The position numbers and the translations under genes are program-made. Shown piece by piece: positions 13,893 to 16,161 of a stretch of 16,161 nucleotides of DNA (its first letter is position 1; every line of letters begins with the position of its first letter). The notes beneath the pieces are model-generated. The model was not told where the DNA came from, ran no database searches, and worked only from the letters and a program-made list of their open reading frames with translations. The stretch is from the NCBI GenBank assembly GCA_937864205.1, contig CALMJB010000076.1:1-16161 (forward strand), written 5' to 3'. Source of the stretch: an uncultured Actinomycetes bacterium. Its GTDB lineage: Bacteria; Actinomycetota; Actinomycetes; Nanopelagicales; Nanopelagicaceae.

Positions 13893-15005
13893 TCAGTTGT
13901 GAATAGATGCGACCGAGTCATCCCAGCCTTCAACCTGATTTGGTTTACGTGGACCAGGACCTACATACCTTGCGGCTGGGCGAATCAATCTGCCAGTTCG
14001 TTTTTGTTCCAAAATGTGTGCAGACCATCCAGCGGTTCTTGCTGATGTAAACATTGCAGTAAACATATTGGATGGAACTTGCGCAAAATCTAAAACAATC
14101 GCTGCCCAGAACTCCACATTAGTTTCTAAAACTCTTTCAGGATGACGTTCTTTTAATTCCGCCAGTGCTGCTTGTTCAAGCGCCAGTGCCACTTCATATC
14201 TTGGCGCACCAAGTTCCCGCGCAGTTCTTCTTAAAGTACGTGCTCGTGGATCTTCGGCGCGATAAACCCGATGGCCAAATCCCATCAAGCGTTCACCTTT
14301 ATCCATTAAATCTTTTACATATTTACGAGCATCGCCAATTCGCTCGACCGCCTCAATCATTGATAAAACTCTGGCCGGTGCACCACCATGCAATGGACCT
14401 GACATCGCACCTATTGCTCCAGACATTGCCGCAGCAACATCTGCACCAGTTGATGCAATTACCCGAGCGGTAAATGTTGATGCATTCATTCCATGTTCTG
14501 CTGCCGAAACAAAATATGCATCAATTGCTCTAACGTGAACTGGATCAGGTTCACCACGCCAGCGAATCATCATTCGCTCAACAACTGTGTGCGCTTTATT
14601 TACCTCAGATTCTGGTACGACTGATTTTTCACCACGGGCAGATTGCGCAACATAAGAAAGCGCCATCACAGATGTTCGCGCTAAATTATTTCTAGCTTCT
14701 TCATCGCTTATATCCAGTAATGGTTTAAATCCCCAAGCCGGCGCAAGCATTGCCAGTGCTGCTTGCACATCGACTCTTACGTCGCCGGTGTGCACTGGAA
14801 GTGGAAATGGTTCAGCATTTGGCAATCCAGGATTGAATTGATTGTCGACTAGCAATCCCCAAACATTTCCAAAAGTTACTCGACCAACTAAATCTTCAAT
14901 ATCTACCCCGCGATATCTAAGAGCACTACCTTCTTTGTCTGGTTCAGCAATTTGAGATTCAAAGGCAATCACACCTTCTAATCCTGGTTTGAAATCATCT
15001 GCCAA
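13893..15005 (-). CDS. citA: citrate synthase 2, actinobacterial type
   Basis: The enzyme condenses acetyl-CoA and oxaloacetate to citrate, the entry step of the TCA cycle. The 370 residues match the short actinobacterial CitA type rather than the longer hexameric GltA. Catalytic blocks are EHGMNAST (170-177, His171), GPLHGGAPARV (203-213, His206) and GFGHRVYRAEDPRA (242-255, His245). NVEFWAA (296-302) has Glu298 where most citrate synthases have Asp. HILEQKRTGRLIRP (330-343) carries the CoA/citrate-binding arginines. The start is TTG, with GAGGT 4 bases upstream, and gives the expected N-terminus. A minus-strand TATAGT (15051-15046) would yield a leader of about 34 bases. pdxH is divergent. 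A methylcitrate synthase role cannot be excluded. Confidence 0.92.
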   Translation of the reverse strand: MADDFKPGLEGVIAFESQIAEPDKEGSALRYRGVDIEDLVGRVTFGNVWGLLVDNQFNPGLPNAEPFPLPVHTGDVRVDVQAALAMLAPAWGFKPLLDISDEEARNNLARTSVMALSYVAQSARGEKSVVPESEVNKAHTVVERMMIRWRGEPDPVHVRAIDAYFVSAAEHGMNASTFTARVIASTGADVAAAMSGAIGAMSGPLHGGAPARVLSMIEAVERIGDARKYVKDLMDKGERLMGFGHRVYRAEDPRARTLRRTARELGAPRYEVALALEQAALAELKERHPERVLETNVEFWAAIVLDFAQVPSNMFTAMFTSARTAGWSAHILEQKRTGRLIRPAARYVGPGPRKPNQVEGWDDSVASIHN

Positions 15006-15009
15006 GAGA

Positions 15010-15051
15010 ACCTCGTTTCAACAAGTATGTGATGAATAGATTAAAACTATA
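15010..15051 (-). promoter_or_regulatory. citrate synthase promoter -10 and ribosome site
   Basis: On the minus strand TATAGT (15051-15046) matches the -10 consensus at five of six positions. The Shine-Dalgarno GAGGT (15014-15010) lies 4 bases before the TTG start. No good -35 is found at 16-18 bases. This gene thus has a leader and ribosome site, unlike the leaderless genes nearby. Confidence 0.5.
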
Positions 15052-15071
15052 GGTCGTATTTTGCTCGGAAC

Positions 15072-15085
15072 TTGGCAATTGGCAA
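15072..15085 (+). repeat. tandem 7-base repeat in the citA-pdxH divergent region
   Basis: TTGGCAA occurs twice head to tail (15072-15078 and 15079-15085). It lies about 20 bases upstream of the citrate synthase -10, close to or just beyond its -35 zone. The placement would suit a regulator that binds direct repeats, but the element is short. Confidence 0.45.
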
Positions 15086-15106
15086 AATGCACCATTGGGT
15101 TTTCTG

Positions 15107-15139
15107 GTTCGAAAAACTCTAAATGCAGAGAGTTCGAAA
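15107..15139 (+). repeat. paired GTTCGAAA sites and imperfect hairpin upstream of pdxH
   Basis: GTTCGAAA occurs at 15107-15114 and again at 15132-15139, 25 bases start to start. Each contains the palindrome TTCGAA. Between them AACTCT (15115-15120) and AGAGTT (15129-15134) can pair, extended by TTCG/CGAA beyond a three-base bulge. This could be a two-site operator or a leader hairpin just before pdxH. Confidence 0.4.
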
Positions 15140-15157
15140 GTGAGGTTGGATACAGGG

Positions 15158-15874
15158 ATGACGAAGGAATCGGATTCAAAACCAAATACGCCAACCCGAG
15201 ATCAAATCCGAGCGTTACGCAAACAGTATGGCGAAGTCGGTCTTCCAGATGAGCAAGTCAGAGCAAATCCATTTGAAATTTTTTCAGTTTGGTTTACCGA
15301 TGCGGTGGCAAATGAGTACATCGTTGAAGCAAATGCGATGGTGCTCTCAACTGTGAATTCGATTTCCGAAAATGAAATTTTTCCAACTAGCCGTACAGTT
15401 TTGATGAAAGATTTCTCAGAACAAGGATTTACCTTCTTTACAAATTATCAATCAAACAAAGCTAATCAAATTGCGCAAAATAATCGGGTTTCACTTTTGT
15501 TTCCTTGGTATGCAATGGAGCGACAAGTGATAATCAACGGCACAGTCACAAAAATTTCCGAAGCTGAAAGTTCAGATTACTTTGCAACCCGGCCATGGGG
15601 TAGTCAAATAGGTGCTTGGGCAAGTAGACAATCAACTCCACTTAATAATCGAAATGATTTAGAAAGTAATTGGAATAAGTTCGCGCAAAAATGGCCAGAA
15701 GGTTCACAGGTACCAAAGCCAGCAGATTGGGGTGGTTTCTTAGTTGCGCCAACCTCAATTGAATTTTGGCAAGGTCGATACTCCAGATTGCATGATCGAA
15801 TCAAATACGAGCGTGACTTAAGTAGTTCAAGTAATAAAACAAATGTATGGCATCACCAGCGACTCAACCCTTAA
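15158..15874 (+). CDS. pdxH: pyridoxamine/pyridoxine 5'-phosphate oxidase
   Basis: This FMN-dependent enzyme oxidises pyridoxamine or pyridoxine 5'-phosphate to PLP in the last step of vitamin B6 synthesis and salvage. From the chosen ATG it is 238 residues, near the usual 210-230. FMN- and substrate-binding blocks are present in order: SRTVLMKDF, FFTNYQSNKANQI, LFPWYAMERQV, RPWGSQIGAWAS and the C-terminal signature IEFWQGRYSRLHDRI ending in RLNP. The frame is open further upstream to an ATG at 15095. That would add 21 unrelated residues and run through the repeat structure, so ATG 15158 is preferred; GAGGT lies 11 bases before it. It is 18 bases from serC, a PLP enzyme, and divergent from citA. 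Confidence 0.93.
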   Translation: MTKESDSKPNTPTRDQIRALRKQYGEVGLPDEQVRANPFEIFSVWFTDAVANEYIVEANAMVLSTVNSISENEIFPTSRTVLMKDFSEQGFTFFTNYQSNKANQIAQNNRVSLLFPWYAMERQVIINGTVTKISEAESSDYFATRPWGSQIGAWASRQSTPLNNRNDLESNWNKFAQKWPEGSQVPKPADWGGFLVAPTSIEFWQGRYSRLHDRIKYERDLSSSSNKTNVWHHQRLNP

Positions 15875-15880
15875 TTTGAA

Positions 15881-15892
15881 TAGAATTTACAA
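15881..15892 (+). promoter_or_regulatory. -10 box for a probable leaderless serC transcript
   Basis: TAGAAT (15881-15886) sits in the 18-base gap after pdxH and is followed by 6 bases and the serC ATG. It is identical in hexamer and spacing to the site before the GGDEF gene. No Shine-Dalgarno or -35 is seen. serC may thus be transcribed independently of pdxH. Confidence 0.6.
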
Positions 15893-16161
15893 ATGAGTGA
15901 GATAAAAATTCCGGCGGAATTAAAGCCAAAAGATGGTCGGTTTGGTTGCGGTCCATCAAAGATTCAAGGTGGCGCATTAGCTAAGTTGGCATCGCATCCG
16001 GCGATGGGTACCTCTCACCGACAAAAACCAGTTAAAGATGTGGTCGCAAATGTTCGCACTGGGTTGAAATCACTCTTCTCATTACCAGATGGCTATGAAG
16101 TCATACTAGGAAATGGTGGTTCTACTGCATTCTGGGATATTGCAACTTTTGGATTGATTGC
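15893..16161 (+). CDS. serC: phosphoserine aminotransferase (3' end outside window)
   Basis: SerC is a PLP-dependent transaminase converting 3-phosphohydroxypyruvate and glutamate to phosphoserine in serine synthesis. In some bacteria it also acts in B6 synthesis. Only the first 89 residues are present. They match the mycobacterial/actinobacterial SerC type: ELKPKDGRFGCGPSKI (9-24), MGTSHRQKPVKDVV (38-51) with the SHR motif that contacts the substrate phosphate, and LGNGGSTAFWDIATFGL near the end. The lysine that binds PLP lies beyond the window. The ATG at 15893 gives the expected N-terminus and is placed 6 bases after TAGAAT. Confidence 0.93.
   Translation, partial: MSEIKIPAELKPKDGRFGCGPSKIQGGALAKLASHPAMGTSHRQKPVKDVVANVRTGLKSLFSLPDGYEVILGNGGSTAFWDIATFGLI

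Noticed and set aside
14165..14473. 102-codon open frame on the plus strand inside citrate synthase
   Set aside because: It is antisense to the catalytic core, starts in the middle of conserved coding sequence and has no recognisable domain.
15106..15116. GGTTCGAAA as a tRNA T-loop
   Set aside because: No acceptor, D or anticodon stems can be built around it and no CCA end follows.
15107..15139. GTTCGAAA sites as a LexA (SOS) box
   Set aside because: The actinobacterial LexA site needs CGAAC and GTTCG facing each other across 4 bases. Here the half-sites overlap in TTCGAA or are 25 bases apart.
15095..15157. Upstream ATG of pdxH giving 21 more residues
   Set aside because: The added residues resemble no PdxH N-terminus and are encoded by the repeat/hairpin region; ATG 15158 gives the normal length.

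Overview
The window (16,161 bases) is A+T-rich, densely packed bacterial chromosome. Gaps between genes are mostly under 160 bases, several genes overlap, and no gene-free stretch exceeds 300 bases. The citrate synthase 2, pdxH and serC genes are of actinobacterial type, and the three lie together. GTG and TTG starts are frequent, and at least four genes seem to be transcribed directly from their start codon. With a photolyase and the low G+C, this suggests a streamlined aquatic actinobacterium such as the freshwater Nanopelagicales (acI). That placement is inference; no marker gene here proves it.

Left part, plus strand (1-5636): the end of a saccharopine-dehydrogenase-family gene, then an SDR oxidoreductase 5 bases later. 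Next comes a secreted protein with a possible CBM5/12-like module, closed by a strong terminator. A membrane-bound GGDEF diguanylate cyclase follows, then a well-conserved homospermidine synthase. Middle (5653-7862): a class I CPD photolyase on the minus strand, facing the homospermidine synthase. Only 17 bases separate its start from that of a divergent alpha/beta-hydrolase esterase.

Right-centre, minus strand (7851-13738): a maltodextrin-use operon in the order malE, malF, malG, secreted GH13 amylase. The amylase should cut starch-like glucans outside the cell; MalE binds the products and MalFG carries them in. No ABC ATPase or local regulator is present, so both must be encoded elsewhere. 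malF/malG and malG/amylase each overlap by 4 bases. A hairpin terminator after malE probably lets the binding protein be made in excess. MalF has the E. coli arrangement of 8 membrane segments with a large P2 loop, and MalE has a signal peptide but no lipobox; this pair is the most interesting biology in the window.

Right end (13893-16161): actinobacterial citrate synthase 2 on the minus strand, diverging from pdxH and the start of serC on the plus strand. PdxH makes PLP, and SerC is a PLP enzyme. I saw no tRNA, rRNA, CRISPR array, insertion sequence, integrase or phage gene. The clearest repeated pattern is a -10-like hexamer exactly 6 bases before a start codon, which points to leaderless mRNAs.
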